Shown piece by piece: positions 17,157 to 26,046 of a stretch of 64,000 bases of DNA. A model generated the notes under the pieces. That model had not been told where the DNA came from. It searched no databases and was given only the letters and a program-made list of their open reading frames with translations. Source of the DNA: Rubinisphaera margarita (GTDB lineage Bacteria; Planctomycetota; Planctomycetia; Planctomycetales; Planctomycetaceae); contig NZ_JAKFGB010000019.1 in NCBI RefSeq assembly GCF_022267515.1, forward strand, positions 1-64,000, in the 5' to 3' direction. The position numbers and the translations under genes are program-made. How positions within the stretch are numbered: position 1 is the first letter of the stretch; each line of letters starts with the position of its first letter.

Positions 17157-18878
17157 TTAGGAATGATGCCGATCGTCGGGTCCTGCTTCCGTTGCGTCTT
17201 CGTCAAGATCGAAGAGAATGGTCGCGTTCTGCTGCTCCCGTAACGTATCGATCCAGCCGCAGAGATGATTGCCAATCTGCTGACCGACTTCCTGCTCATC
17301 ATCGAAAACGACATCGGCTCCCGAGGCGAGAATTTCCTGACAGTCCCGCTGATGCCGTGACCGAACAATAATGTGAGCCTGCGGCGCGATTTCGCGGATC
17401 AGGTCCGCGACGGTAATCGAAGCCCGCTTGCTCGGAAGCGTGACAATCACCGCTCGGGCGTGGGACGCGTGCGAATGCTCCAGCACTTCGACCGTGCCGG
17501 CGTCCCCAACATGCCCTATCATTCCGAGTTCAATCGCCTTCGTAATGTTGGACCGGTTGATATCAATCACCGTGGTGACCAGTCCCCGCTCGTGAGCCAG
17601 CGATCCGGCGATCTGCCCGGTCGGGCCGAAGCCGACGATCACCACGTCGGGATAGACGGCATGACCGCCCCCCTGCTCGGGAACAGAATGAAACCGCTTT
17701 GGCAGTAACGTCACGAGGAATCGGGAAATTGTCCGGGCGTGGCTGACCAGATAGGGACTGAGAAACAGCGAGACGATCGTCGCCGAGACAAACAGATTGT
17801 ACGTCTGATCGGACAGAACAGCGCTTTCATGAGCGACGCGACCGAGCACGAACGCGAACTCCCCAATCTGAGCCAGGCAGAGGGCGGTGGTGAGTGCTGT
17901 TTCGACGAGCGTTCCAAGCACCACGAAGATCGCTGTAATCACCACAAACTTGAGGAGAAGGTAAACGGTGATGGTCAGGACAAGAAGCAGGAAGTTGTTC
18001 GCAATCCAGAGCGGGTCCGCGACCATCCCGGCTGATCCGAAGAATAGCGTCAGCAGAACGACTCGCAGCGGCGAGACATCGGCGCGCACCTGTGTGGCGA
18101 AGGGCGAACTCCCCAGAAACATGCCGGCCACGAAGGCTCCGAGAGCAGGCGAGATCCCGGCTTTGTGAGCCGCCCACGCGGAGCCGAGTCCGGTCACAAC
18201 CGAAAGCAGAATCGTCAGCTCCCGATTCCGAGCCAGTTCCAGCGTTCCGAGTGCGTAATAGGCGACGAAGTTGAGAAGCAGGTAAAGACCGAGAATCAAC
18301 GCCGTGGCCACTCCGACAATTCGCCCAACGTTCGTCACCATTTGTGCGGGGTCGTCGCCGCCGGCGAGGAGTGTAATCAGAATGGCGAGCGGAACCACGG
18401 CAATGTCCTGCACGAGCAGCACCGCCAGCGAATTGCTTCCGTAAGGCGTCTCAAGCTCCTGACGGTCCATCAGCGTCCGTAACACAACGGCCGTGCTGCT
18501 GAGTGCGACCATGGCTCCAATGGCGACCGCTTCCCGTCCTTCACTGCCAAATGCGACCGCGGCCCCCGCGCTGGCGATCAGGGAGAGGACGACCTGCAGT
18601 CCCCCTCCAACCAGCGGTACCGGCCCCAGACTTCGCAGTCGAGAGACCGAGAACTCGAGCCCGAGACTGAAAAGCAACAACGAGACGCCCAGTTCGGCGA
18701 TGTTCTCGATTTCATGTTCGGCCTGGACCAGATGCAGACTGCCCGGACCTCCGAGGACCATGCCTGCGAGAAGATATCCAACCAGGGGAGACTGTCCGAG
18801 CCGGGAAAAGACGCCCCCGAAAACGAGACAGGCCGCCAGCAGCAGAACAATATCAGAGAGAAGGATCCAGATATCCAT
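17157..18878 (-). CDS. CPA2-family monovalent cation/proton antiporter with RCK (TrkA-N) domain
   Basis: A 573-residue KefB/YbaL-like exchanger. The membrane domain covers about residues 1-380 in some twelve hydrophobic segments and includes the family signatures QSPLVGYLLAGMVLGG, SLLLFSLGLEFS and LVQDIAVVPLA. From about residue 415 a cytoplasmic Rossmann domain follows (VVIVGFGPTGQIAG, VIDINRSN, GHVGDAGTVEVLE), which in this family binds nucleotide and gates transport. I start at the ATG at 18878 (MDIWILLSDIVLLL) because it begins directly with the first membrane segment and has GAGG upstream; a GTG at 18926 would add 16 polar residues. The ion may be K or Na; it cannot be told from sequence. 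It is convergent with the cluster ending at 16861. Confidence 0.9.
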   Translation of the reverse strand: MDIWILLSDIVLLLAACLVFGGVFSRLGQSPLVGYLLAGMVLGGPGSLHLVQAEHEIENIAELGVSLLLFSLGLEFSVSRLRSLGPVPLVGGGLQVVLSLIASAGAAVAFGSEGREAVAIGAMVALSSTAVVLRTLMDRQELETPYGSNSLAVLLVQDIAVVPLAILITLLAGGDDPAQMVTNVGRIVGVATALILGLYLLLNFVAYYALGTLELARNRELTILLSVVTGLGSAWAAHKAGISPALGAFVAGMFLGSSPFATQVRADVSPLRVVLLTLFFGSAGMVADPLWIANNFLLLVLTITVYLLLKFVVITAIFVVLGTLVETALTTALCLAQIGEFAFVLGRVAHESAVLSDQTYNLFVSATIVSLFLSPYLVSHARTISRFLVTLLPKRFHSVPEQGGGHAVYPDVVIVGFGPTGQIAGSLAHERGLVTTVIDINRSNITKAIELGMIGHVGDAGTVEVLEHSHASHARAVIVTLPSKRASITVADLIREIAPQAHIIVRSRHQRDCQEILASGADVVFDDEQEVGQQIGNHLCGWIDTLREQQNATILFDLDEDATEAGPDDRHHS

Positions 18879-18930
18879 ACACTTGGAATCCTCAAGGTTC
18901 GCGGCGGTGATGTGAGGTGAGCGCACAAGA

Positions 18931-18960
18931 AACCCTGCGACACCGAAGTATCGCAGGGTT
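18931..18960 (-). terminator. hairpin terminator after the tRNA gene
   Basis: Perfect 10-bp stem (aaccctgcga at 18931-18940, tcgcagggtt at 18951-18960), followed on the minus strand by TTCTTG. It lies five bases beyond the 3' end of the tRNA. Confidence 0.7.
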
Positions 18961-18965
18961 TTGAG

Positions 18966-19039
<74 letters not shown>

Positions 19040-19425
19040 TTGTGGGAAGCGCTTCGTTGCACTCGCCCTGAGATCGCACAGTATATTTAGCGACCCGAAG
19101 CTTGAAAAGGATGTTCCAGGGGTTTCATCGACAATTTTAGGGACAGCGCTCAGCAAAACAGGTTCGCGACCGCTTCCAGCCGTATCTGCCATGGGCGGGA
19201 GAACTTGCTTGCCGGGTCAGACCGATCGCGGAGTTCCCGCGAAGTTTTCCCTCTGTGACACTTGGGACAAGCAGCGATTGAAGGCGAGCGGTGCGGTACG
19301 AAATTCGCACCAAAATCAGTTTGACACCAGTTTCTACAGATGTAGCATTTAATTTGCACTGCCTTTTCCTGTACCCCGATGGCAGCTCGTTCGGTCGGGC
19401 CGCAGATCTCCAGAAGGTCCATTCG
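19040..19425. other. intergenic region between the tRNA and the acetyltransferase gene
   Basis: About 385 bases. It should hold the tRNA promoter (minus) and the promoter of the gene at 19426 (plus). A minus-strand reading frame here contains four paired cysteines, but I do not accept it as a gene. Confidence 0.3.
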
Positions 19426-20004
19426 ATGGCAACGCGGTACTACAAACGTTATCGCATGGATTTCGATCTGAAGAAAACGGATATTCCGTCAACGGAATTG
19501 CCGGACGGCTTTGAATGGGTCTCCTGGCATCCCCGGCTGATCGAAGCCCACGCCCGCATCAAAGCTGAGTGCTTTGAGGGCGAAATCGACTCAGTCCTCT
19601 TCCCGTGCCTCAGCCATCTGGCCGGCTGTCGGAAACTGATGAGCGATATCGCCTCCCGCAGCAATTTCGTCCCGGCTGCAACGTGGCTGATCCGTCACGC
19701 CAACCGGCTGACCAGCCCGGCGTATTGCGGCACCATACAAGGGATGTCGCGAGCCACGCGGCTTGGCGCCATCCAGAACGTTGGGATCACGCCCGACTGT
19801 CGCGGCCTGGGGCTGGGGAAATCGCTGGTCTCAAAATGTCTGGAAGGCTTCGCCCAGGCTGGCATGCATCGGGTCTATCTTGATGTGACGGCTGCCAACT
19901 GCAACGCGGTCGGACTGTATGAGAAAATCGGTTTCCGCATCCGTGAGGTCTCGTTCCTGACCTTGAACGTCCCGGAGTCCGAAAGCACGACTTCCCTGGC
20001 CTGA
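19426..20004 (+). CDS. GNAT-family N-acetyltransferase
   Basis: A 192-residue acetyl-CoA dependent acetyltransferase. The acetyl-CoA loop is GITPDCRGLGLGKSLV (about residues 118-133), matching the Q/RxxGxG/A signature, and the following helix and strand (GMHRVYLDVTAANCNAVGLYEKIGF) are the usual C-terminal GNAT motif B. The substrate is unknown. I use the ATG at 19426 because AGAAGG lies nine bases upstream; an in-frame GTG at 19291 would add an unrelated N-terminal piece. It stands alone, with the next gene about 200 bases downstream. Confidence 0.85.
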   Translation: MATRYYKRYRMDFDLKKTDIPSTELPDGFEWVSWHPRLIEAHARIKAECFEGEIDSVLFPCLSHLAGCRKLMSDIASRSNFVPAATWLIRHANRLTSPAYCGTIQGMSRATRLGAIQNVGITPDCRGLGLGKSLVSKCLEGFAQAGMHRVYLDVTAANCNAVGLYEKIGFRIREVSFLTLNVPESESTTSLA

Positions 20005-20202
20005 CCTGTGCAGATTTGCTCCCCTTCGCGTGTAAATCCTGCAAACTCATGCGTCGATTGGCTCGCCTGACCCCGAAAACCGGCTGGTCTTGATCACCTC
20101 GGACGGGTCTCCTACCCTGCTGCACCTTTCCAGAGAATCCTCTCCTGTCGTCGACTCCCGTTGCGATCCCCATTCCCTCCATCGCAATCGATTCGGTTCA
20201 AC

Positions 20203-21666
20203 ATGCTGTCTTCACCGAAAACTCGTCGGTTTGCCGTCGTCACGGTTCACCTGATCCTCGCTGCGACCGTCACCGGTTGCGGTTCGATCGATCATTTCGG
20301 CACACGGATGTCGCCATCGACCTGGTTCTCGAAGCAACCCGCAGGACCTGTCGCAGAAAACAGCACCGAGATTCCCGAAGAAGAGTCTCTGAATCCCTTC
20401 GACGTCGCTCCTTCGCCGCCTGTTCGCACCGCGTCGGCCGCGCAGGAAAAGCAGTCTTCATCGACAGCCGCCAGCGTCCCCCAGTTCGACCCGGCGACAA
20501 TGATGCTGATCGAGACGGAATTCAAGGATGCGACGCCCGAAGAACGACGGCTCTGGTACGAAGAACTGCGTCAGGTTTCACCGGAGATGGTGCCGCGAGT
20601 AATCCGGATGCGACGCCTGGCTCTGCAGCATTCGGAAAAGAATGCTGCGGCTCCGCCGTCGAGTGCCCCGGCACCGGCCGAATCGTCGACCGAGCTTCCC
20701 GTGGTCGCTGCCTCGGCTCCGAATCCGGTCTCGGGCAACGATCTTCTGGGGCTCAATCCCTGGGACAAGAACTCGCAGTTGCCGAACCAGCCTCGGCACC
20801 TCAAACCGGGTGACACACTCACGGTTTCGGACCAGACTGATCTGAACTCGTCGGTCAAACCGGCCTCTCATACAGGTCCGATCTCGGCTCCAGAAATGCC
20901 TTCCGATGACGAACGGAATACCAAACCGGACAATCCTGATCAGAATTACCGCGAGGCGCTGGAAGATCTGATCGCCCTGGCGGAGCAGCGAATTCAGCAG
21001 GGTCGGAACGCGGGCTCTCCGGATGATCTGGACGCTTACGCCCGCGAACACGCGTATCTCCGCATGCTGTATCTGATGGCTGATCGTCGTGAACGCTCAC
21101 TGGAAGCGATCCCCGATCTCCCGGCCGCCGAGCAGGAGTTCTGGCAGAAGCTGTTCTGGGGTCTCTCAAACTACTTCGATTCCTCCGGCATCCCCAATCG
21201 GGGCGACCGGGCGACCCATACGGTTTCTCAAATTGCCGATGCAGCCGAACGATTGCGGGAACGTGCCAATCTTGAAATTCGGAACGTGACCTTCTCGACC
21301 GGAATTCACGGTTTCGGAATCTATGACCGCTACGAACGGGATGAGTTCCGTCCGGGTCAGCCGGTCCTCGTCTATGCTGAGCTGAAAAACTTCCTCAGCG
21401 AACTGACCACCGAAGGCACCTACAAGACGGTGCTGAAATCGACGATCGAAATCCACCGGGCCGGCAGTAACCCGGGACTGGTCGTCGAGCAGGCCTATCC
21501 GCCAACCGAAGACTACTGTCGGACACGCCGACATGACTATTTTCACAGTTACAAGATCAACATTCCCAGCGAACTCACGGTTGGTCCCTATCTGCTCAAG
21601 CTGATTGTGGAAGACCAGCTGAACCGCAAAGTCGCGACCTACACGATCAACTTCACCGTGAAGTAA
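20203..21666 (+). CDS. lipoprotein of unknown function
   Basis: A 487-residue predicted lipoprotein. The N-terminus is basic, then hydrophobic, and ends in the lipobox VTGC (Cys near residue 25). Residues about 30-260 are of low complexity, rich in Ser, Pro, Ala and Glu, so an extended linker is likely. The C-terminal part (about 265-487) looks folded: helical at first (YREALEDLIALAEQRIQQGR) and then beta-rich (NVTFSTGIHGFGIYDRYERD, RPGQPVLVYAELKNF, YLLKLIVEDQLNRKVATYTI), reminiscent of an immunoglobulin-like or C2-like domain. The ATG at 20203 is chosen because it opens the signal peptide directly. Confidence 0.8.
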   Translation: MLSSPKTRRFAVVTVHLILAATVTGCGSIDHFGTRMSPSTWFSKQPAGPVAENSTEIPEEESLNPFDVAPSPPVRTASAAQEKQSSSTAASVPQFDPATMMLIETEFKDATPEERRLWYEELRQVSPEMVPRVIRMRRLALQHSEKNAAAPPSSAPAPAESSTELPVVAASAPNPVSGNDLLGLNPWDKNSQLPNQPRHLKPGDTLTVSDQTDLNSSVKPASHTGPISAPEMPSDDERNTKPDNPDQNYREALEDLIALAEQRIQQGRNAGSPDDLDAYAREHAYLRMLYLMADRRERSLEAIPDLPAAEQEFWQKLFWGLSNYFDSSGIPNRGDRATHTVSQIADAAERLRERANLEIRNVTFSTGIHGFGIYDRYERDEFRPGQPVLVYAELKNFLSELTTEGTYKTVLKSTIEIHRAGSNPGLVVEQAYPPTEDYCRTRRHDYFHSYKINIPSELTVGPYLLKLIVEDQLNRKVATYTINFTVK

Positions 21667-21854
21667 CGGCATGTGGATCTGTCGATGCCCAGCATGCATC
21701 CACGAATTTCCGCTTGCACGGATCGAACGCGGCTCGAATAATCGGGGAGATCCCCCGGAACGCCCGCGCATCACGGACTGCTCGTCCGCCCCGCCCGTTG
21801 TTGATCCAATCCTTTACAACATTGTTACGAGTCGGAACGACCGAAAGTCGAGAC

Positions 21855-22448
21855 ATGAACTACGCTGCCATTATTTTCGATTGCGATGGCACTCTGGCCA
21901 ATTCGATGCCCGCTCACTACGTCGCCTGGGTGGCGACGTTGAAGGAGTACGGGATCGAATTCACGGAAGAGCTTTTCTACGGGACGGGCGGTTGGCCTTC
22001 GTGGAAAGTCGCCGAACTGCTGCTGGAACGGGACGGCGTTAAAGCGGATCCCCATCTGATCGCCGAGCAGAAAGAGGATGAGTTCGAGAAGCACCTCAAT
22101 GTGATCGAACCAATCGAGCAGACCGTTAGTGTCGTCCGCGATCACTACGGCAAGATCCCGCTCGCAGTCGCCACCGGCGGCATTCCGCGCGTCTGCAATG
22201 GCATTCTGCAGAACCTTGAGATCAGCCACTACTTCGACACGATCGTCACGGCTCTCGACGTGGAACACGGCAAGCCGGCTCCGGACACGTACCTCGAAGC
22301 CGCCCGTCGTCTTGGTGTCGACCCAACGCAGTGTCTGGCTTACGAAGACACCGACCCCGGCCTGAAATCAGCTCGGGATGCCGGCATGGCGGCGATCGAT
22401 GTGCGAACGTACTTCAATCCGCAACAGATGAGCAGCAAGATCGCGTAA
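21855..22448 (+). CDS. HAD-superfamily phosphatase, beta-phosphoglucomutase-like
   Basis: A 197-residue hydrolase of the haloacid dehalogenase superfamily. Motif I is FDCDGTLANS (nucleophile Asp near residue 9), motif II the Thr in VATGG, motif III the Lys in HGKPAPD, and motif IV YEDTDPGLKSA. The helical cap between motifs I and II is of the small C1 type (beta-PGM/YqaB class). Known relatives dephosphorylate sugar phosphates such as fructose-1-phosphate; the substrate here is not known. The ATG at 21855 starts four residues before the core strand; longer versions add unrelated sequence. Confidence 0.9.
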   Translation: MNYAAIIFDCDGTLANSMPAHYVAWVATLKEYGIEFTEELFYGTGGWPSWKVAELLLERDGVKADPHLIAEQKEDEFEKHLNVIEPIEQTVSVVRDHYGKIPLAVATGGIPRVCNGILQNLEISHYFDTIVTALDVEHGKPAPDTYLEAARRLGVDPTQCLAYEDTDPGLKSARDAGMAAIDVRTYFNPQQMSSKIA

Positions 22449-22600
22449 GCGGCAACGGCGGCCGCAATGAACCCTCACGCTACGAGCGCGGTCCACTCTC
22501 GTGGACCGTTGCAGCTCCGATCGGGTGCATCGAACGATCCACGTCTCTGCTGATGGCACGCGTAATCGGCGGCAGTATGCCGCCGTTACGAGGGGCGGGT

Positions 22601-22704
22601 TAGAGCATTTTCATGCTTCGTCTGCAGTCGCATGGGCGGCAATCCCCCGGCCATGCTGAATTTGCTCCGGCAAACGCCTGCAGTCGAATTTTGAATTTGC
22701 TCTA
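22601..22704. repeat. imperfect inverted repeat touching the argF stop codon
   Basis: Left arm 22601-22631 (tagagca...ttca...ttcg.ctgcag) and right arm 22675-22704 are imperfect inverted copies of about 30 bases: the outer 7 bases (tagagca) and the inner ctgcag match exactly. Between them lies a 43-base centre. The outer end of the right arm contains the TAG stop codon of argF. The form is that of a miniature repeat or REP-like element. Confidence 0.5.
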
Positions 22705-23619
22705 GGTCATCAGCCAGGCGAAGACGCCGCGGGCGACGTGCATGCGGTTTTCGGCCTGATCGAAGACGATGCTGTTCGGGCTTTCCATCACGTCGTCGGT
22801 GACTTCGAGTCCGCGTTTGGCGGGCAGGCAGTGCATGAATTTCACGCTCTTCGGGGACGCCTTCACCAGCTCGGCGTTGATCTGATACGGAGCGAAGATT
22901 TTCTTCCGCTTGGCCGATTCCTTCTCCTGGCCCATGCTGGCCCAGACATCAGTGTAGAGAACATCGGCCTTCTTCACGGCGACTTTGGGATCGGGCTCGA
23001 TCGTGACTGAGGCTTTCGCATTTCGCTTCTTGATGAGCTTGCCCAGTTCGTCGTCGAACTGATAGCCCTCGGGAGCACTGAGGATAAATTTCACGCCCAT
23101 GTCAGCACAGCAGACCGCCAGCGATTTGGCGACATTGTTGCCATCACCCAGGTAGACCATGGTTTTACCGGCGAGGTCGCCGCAATGTTCCCGCATTGTC
23201 AGCAAATCGGTCAGGGCCTGGCAGGGGTGATAATCGTCGGAAAGACCGTTGATCACCGGACAGGTCGCGGCTGCGGCGAAGTCTTCGATCATCTGCTGCG
23301 AAAATGTCCTCAGGACGACGACATCGGCAAAACGGCTGACGACGCGGGCGACGTCTTCGAGCGATTCACGACCATCGAGACCGGCTTCTTTTTCCGACAT
23401 GAACATGCCCGAGCCGCCGAGCTGGATCATGGCCGACTCGAAGCTGACCCGTGTGCGCAGGGAAGGCTTTTCGTAAATCTGGACCAGCACTTTCCGATCA
23501 AGCATCGGTTTCAGCTTGCCGGTTTTCTGTTGAGCTTTGAGCTTCGTCGTCAGCTCAATGATGTCACGCGTTTCGTCGGGGCTCAAATCGAACAGCGACA
23601 GAAGGTGCTTCACTTTCAT
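22702..23619 (-). CDS. argF: ornithine carbamoyltransferase
   Basis: Makes citrulline from ornithine and carbamoyl phosphate in arginine synthesis; cytoplasmic trimer in known relatives. The carbamoyl-phosphate site is EKPSLRTRVSFE (near residue 50; usual form SxRTR, here with Leu where Thr is most common), the ornithine-side motifs are HPCQALTDLL and MHCLPAKRG. With the start at 23619 (MKVKHLLSLFDLS) it has 305 residues, the usual length; an ATG nine codons upstream (23646) is also open. It follows argD on the same strand, 162-189 bases downstream, and probably belongs to the same transcript. Confidence 0.94.
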   Translation of the reverse strand: MKVKHLLSLFDLSPDETRDIIELTTKLKAQQKTGKLKPMLDRKVLVQIYEKPSLRTRVSFESAMIQLGGSGMFMSEKEAGLDGRESLEDVARVVSRFADVVVLRTFSQQMIEDFAAAATCPVINGLSDDYHPCQALTDLLTMREHCGDLAGKTMVYLGDGNNVAKSLAVCCADMGVKFILSAPEGYQFDDELGKLIKKRNAKASVTIEPDPKVAVKKADVLYTDVWASMGQEKESAKRKKIFAPYQINAELVKASPKSVKFMHCLPAKRGLEVTDDVMESPNSIVFDQAENRMHVARGVFAWLMT

Positions 23620-23670
23620 GAGGGGTCTCAACTCGTCAAACGACATCCAGACAAGAAACGAAAATGCAGA

Positions 23671-23694
23671 CAGGCCGGCTCACGGGCCGGCCTG
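23671..23694 (-). terminator. hairpin between argD and argF
   Basis: Perfect 9-bp GC-rich stem (caggccggc at 23671-23679, gccggcctg at 23686-23694) with a 6-base loop. On the minus strand TTTT follows only after six further bases, so it may be a weak terminator or a processing or stabilising hairpin within the arg transcript. Confidence 0.45.
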
Positions 23695-23807
23695 AGGCAT
23701 GGGGTATTTTGCGTAAAAGAAGGGCTCGCCTCGAATCATCGGCGAACGCCGCTCGAAATCGCAAAGAGCTATTATGAGCAGAGGGGCCCGTTGGCCGCAA
23801 GACTTCT

Positions 23808-25013
23808 CTACGATTCCGCGGACAGGGTTCGCAACTCGTTGATCAGCAGTTCGGCTCCCTGATCGACGTCTTCCGACGTGATATTCAGAGCCGGCAACAA
23901 ACGAACGACCGTATCGTGTGTCACGTTGATCAGCATCCCCTTCTCCATACAACGGCGAACCAGCGGAGCGCCCGGCACGGTCAGGTCGAGACCGACCATC
24001 ATTCCGGCGATCCGCAGCTCGCGAAGAATCGGCAGTTCGTCCAGCAAAGGCTCGAAATGGGACCGGAAGCGATCCGACATCTGCTGAGCATGTTCCAGCA
24101 GATTGTCCTCTTCGATGGTCTTCACAGTCGCGATGCCGGCGGCCATGGCCAGCGGGTTTCCTCCGAATGTACTGGCGTGCATACCGGGTCGCAGGGAGGG
24201 GGCAAGTTCATCTCGACAGACAAACGCGCCACAGGCGACACCGCCGGCGACCCCCTTGGCCAGGGTCATAATGTCAGGCTGAACGCCGTATTTCTGATGT
24301 CCGAACCAGGTGCCGAGACGACCCATACCGGTCTGAACCTCGTCGAAGATCAGCACCAGACCGTGTTCATCGGCCAGATCGCGAAGCCCCTGCAGGAAAC
24401 CGTCGGCGGGGGTATTGACGCCCCCTTCGCCCTGAACCGGCTCGATCATGATGCCGCAGGTTTCGTCGTCGATCAGTTCGCGGACCGCATCCAGATCATT
24501 GTGTGGAGCGTACTGGAAACCAGCGACCAGCGGGCCGAGCCCCTGATGATACTTCGGCTGAGCGGTCGCCGTGACTGCGGCCATCGTACGGCCATGGAAG
24601 CCATTCTGAAAAGTGATGATCTTGTACTTCTCTTCCGGCGTGTGCAGTCGGGCCAGCTTGATGGCCCCTTCGACCGCCTCGGCTCCGCTGTTGCAGAAGA
24701 AAGCCTTGCCGAAACTGCGGCTGCAGATCTCTTTGGCGAACTCTCCCTGAGCTTCCGTGAACCACGTATTCGGGACGTGAATCAGCTGGCCAACCTGCTC
24801 GCGGACCGCTTCCACAACTTTCGGCGGACAGTATCCCAGGATATTGCAGCCCCAGCCGGGAAACAGGTCGAGGTAGCGGTTCCCCTCGGCATCCCAGACA
24901 TAAGAGCCTCCACCGTGGGTGAGGCAGATGGGATAGCGGCCGTAATTGGGGATGACGTACTGATCAAACAGTGAAACGACATCCGCACTCGATTTGGAAC
25001 TGGTCGAACTCAT
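23808..25013 (-). CDS. argD: acetylornithine aminotransferase
   Basis: PLP-dependent class III aminotransferase of 401 residues that converts N-acetylglutamate semialdehyde to N-acetylornithine. Visible features: FFCNSGAEAVEGAIKLAR (phosphate binding), FHGRT, IMIEPVQGEGGV, IFDEVQTGMGR, and the PLP lysine in DIMTLAKGVAGG. The ATG at 25013 gives MSSTSSKSSADVVSLFDQYV, a normal family N-terminus; a longer frame upstream has no family similarity. A TATAAT box lies about 77 bases upstream. argF follows. Close relatives (succinylornithine or ornithine aminotransferases) are possible, but argF next to it supports ArgD. Confidence 0.94.
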   Translation of the reverse strand: MSSTSSKSSADVVSLFDQYVIPNYGRYPICLTHGGGSYVWDAEGNRYLDLFPGWGCNILGYCPPKVVEAVREQVGQLIHVPNTWFTEAQGEFAKEICSRSFGKAFFCNSGAEAVEGAIKLARLHTPEEKYKIITFQNGFHGRTMAAVTATAQPKYHQGLGPLVAGFQYAPHNDLDAVRELIDDETCGIMIEPVQGEGGVNTPADGFLQGLRDLADEHGLVLIFDEVQTGMGRLGTWFGHQKYGVQPDIMTLAKGVAGGVACGAFVCRDELAPSLRPGMHASTFGGNPLAMAAGIATVKTIEEDNLLEHAQQMSDRFRSHFEPLLDELPILRELRIAGMMVGLDLTVPGAPLVRRCMEKGMLINVTHDTVVRLLPALNITSEDVDQGAELLINELRTLSAES

Positions 25014-25507
25014 CGCAATTTCCACACTCGGCCGATCACATCGGCAATGAATCAGAAGAGACAGTGAAACTTCGTTTTCGGAACGGACGATTATACTCGG
25101 TCGCAGCCGGGACTGAAACGGAGGACCCCGGGGGACTTGCCCGGTGATCGGAGTTGCCTCGACCGTTCCAGGAAACTCAAAGGACACGATCGGGAGTCGC
25201 CGGTTCGCCTGATCCGCTGCTGCGCCTTGAGACGGCGCCAGCTTACCGCAGCAGCAGGTTTGACGACACGATGTGCATCTCCGGCTGAACGGCTCGCCGA
25301 ATCCTTTCAGCGGCCGCATTCGAGCAACATCCGGAACTCCAGTGGAATCGAGGAATTACGCCAACTTCCGGAATAAAGTGGGTCGTCTGTTTTCTGAAAG
25401 GCGAGTTGTCGGCATCGGACTTGCCATGAAGTTTCGCCGAGTCTCCACCGAGACCATCCTCAAAGCGCCCCACCCAAGACCTTCCTGCCTGCAAGTGTTT
25501 CCGACCC
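25014..25507. other. divergent intergenic region between argD and the lipoprotein gene
   Basis: About 490 bases with no supported gene. The left part holds the argD promoter candidate; the right part must hold the promoter for the gene at 25508. No repeat or stable hairpin was noted. Confidence 0.3.
25090..25118 (-). promoter_or_regulatory. possible argD promoter
   Basis: A perfect TATAAT box on the minus strand (25095-25090), about 77 bases upstream of the argD start. The -35 region (around 25113-25118) is only a weak match. Confidence 0.35.
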
Positions 25508-25963
25508 ATGCGATTGCTCAAAGTGCGCCCCGGCTGCGTTTGCGCTGCCCGGTTTTCGATGATGCTGTTCCTTCTCCTCTCGTCGACTTCCGGTTGCGGC
25601 GGAGGCTCCGACGACGGAATCCAGACGCTCCCGGTGGCCGGGACGGTGACCTTGAACGGTCAACCGCTCGCGGAGGCGATCATCCAGTTTCAGCCGCAGA
25701 ATGGTGAGGGAAGAAGCTCCGCCGGTCGAACCGATGAGACGGGACGATTCGAACTCTTATTCGATTCGGATCGCGAAGGAGCCCTGCCCGGAGAACACCG
25801 AGTCATGATCACGGCCGTGCGAGAGCTTCCGGGAAAACAGGACGAAGAAGGGAACACGCTGACCGAGCAGATCCTGCCCGCGCAATACAACGCCAGGTCG
25901 ACCCTCACGGCTCAAGTCAGTGAGAACACAGAGCACTACGACTTCGCGTTGAAGAGCAAGTAG
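25508..25963 (+). CDS. small lipoprotein, carboxypeptidase-regulatory-like
   Basis: A 151-residue predicted lipoprotein with hydrophobic signal and lipobox STSGC (Cys near residue 30). The mature part has the pattern LPVAGTVTLNGQPLAEAIIQ ... GRTDETGRFELLF ... GALPGEHRVMI, the transthyretin-like/carboxypeptidase regulatory-like fold common in small planctomycete lipoproteins. Such genes are very often found beside DUF1559 genes, as here (26047), 83 bases downstream. The function of the pair is not known. The ATG at 25508 is followed closely by basic residues as expected for a signal; an internal ATG (residue 18) is less likely. Confidence 0.85.
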   Translation: MRLLKVRPGCVCAARFSMMLFLLLSSTSGCGGGSDDGIQTLPVAGTVTLNGQPLAEAIIQFQPQNGEGRSSAGRTDETGRFELLFDSDREGALPGEHRVMITAVRELPGKQDEEGNTLTEQILPAQYNARSTLTAQVSENTEHYDFALKSK

Positions 25964-26046
25964 TCTGCCTGAGGCTTCAGGTCGATCCCGCTGGATATGT
26001 TTCTCAATTTTTAGCTGCGCCGAAAGGCGTTAAAGGAAGTGCCACC

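Noticed and set aside
19150..19422. Minus-strand 90-codon frame with paired cysteines (CYIC...CPKC)
   Set aside because: It lies in the promoter region three bases from the divergent acetyltransferase start, has no good ribosome-binding site and covers the tRNA-proximal spacer; the cysteine pattern alone is weak support.
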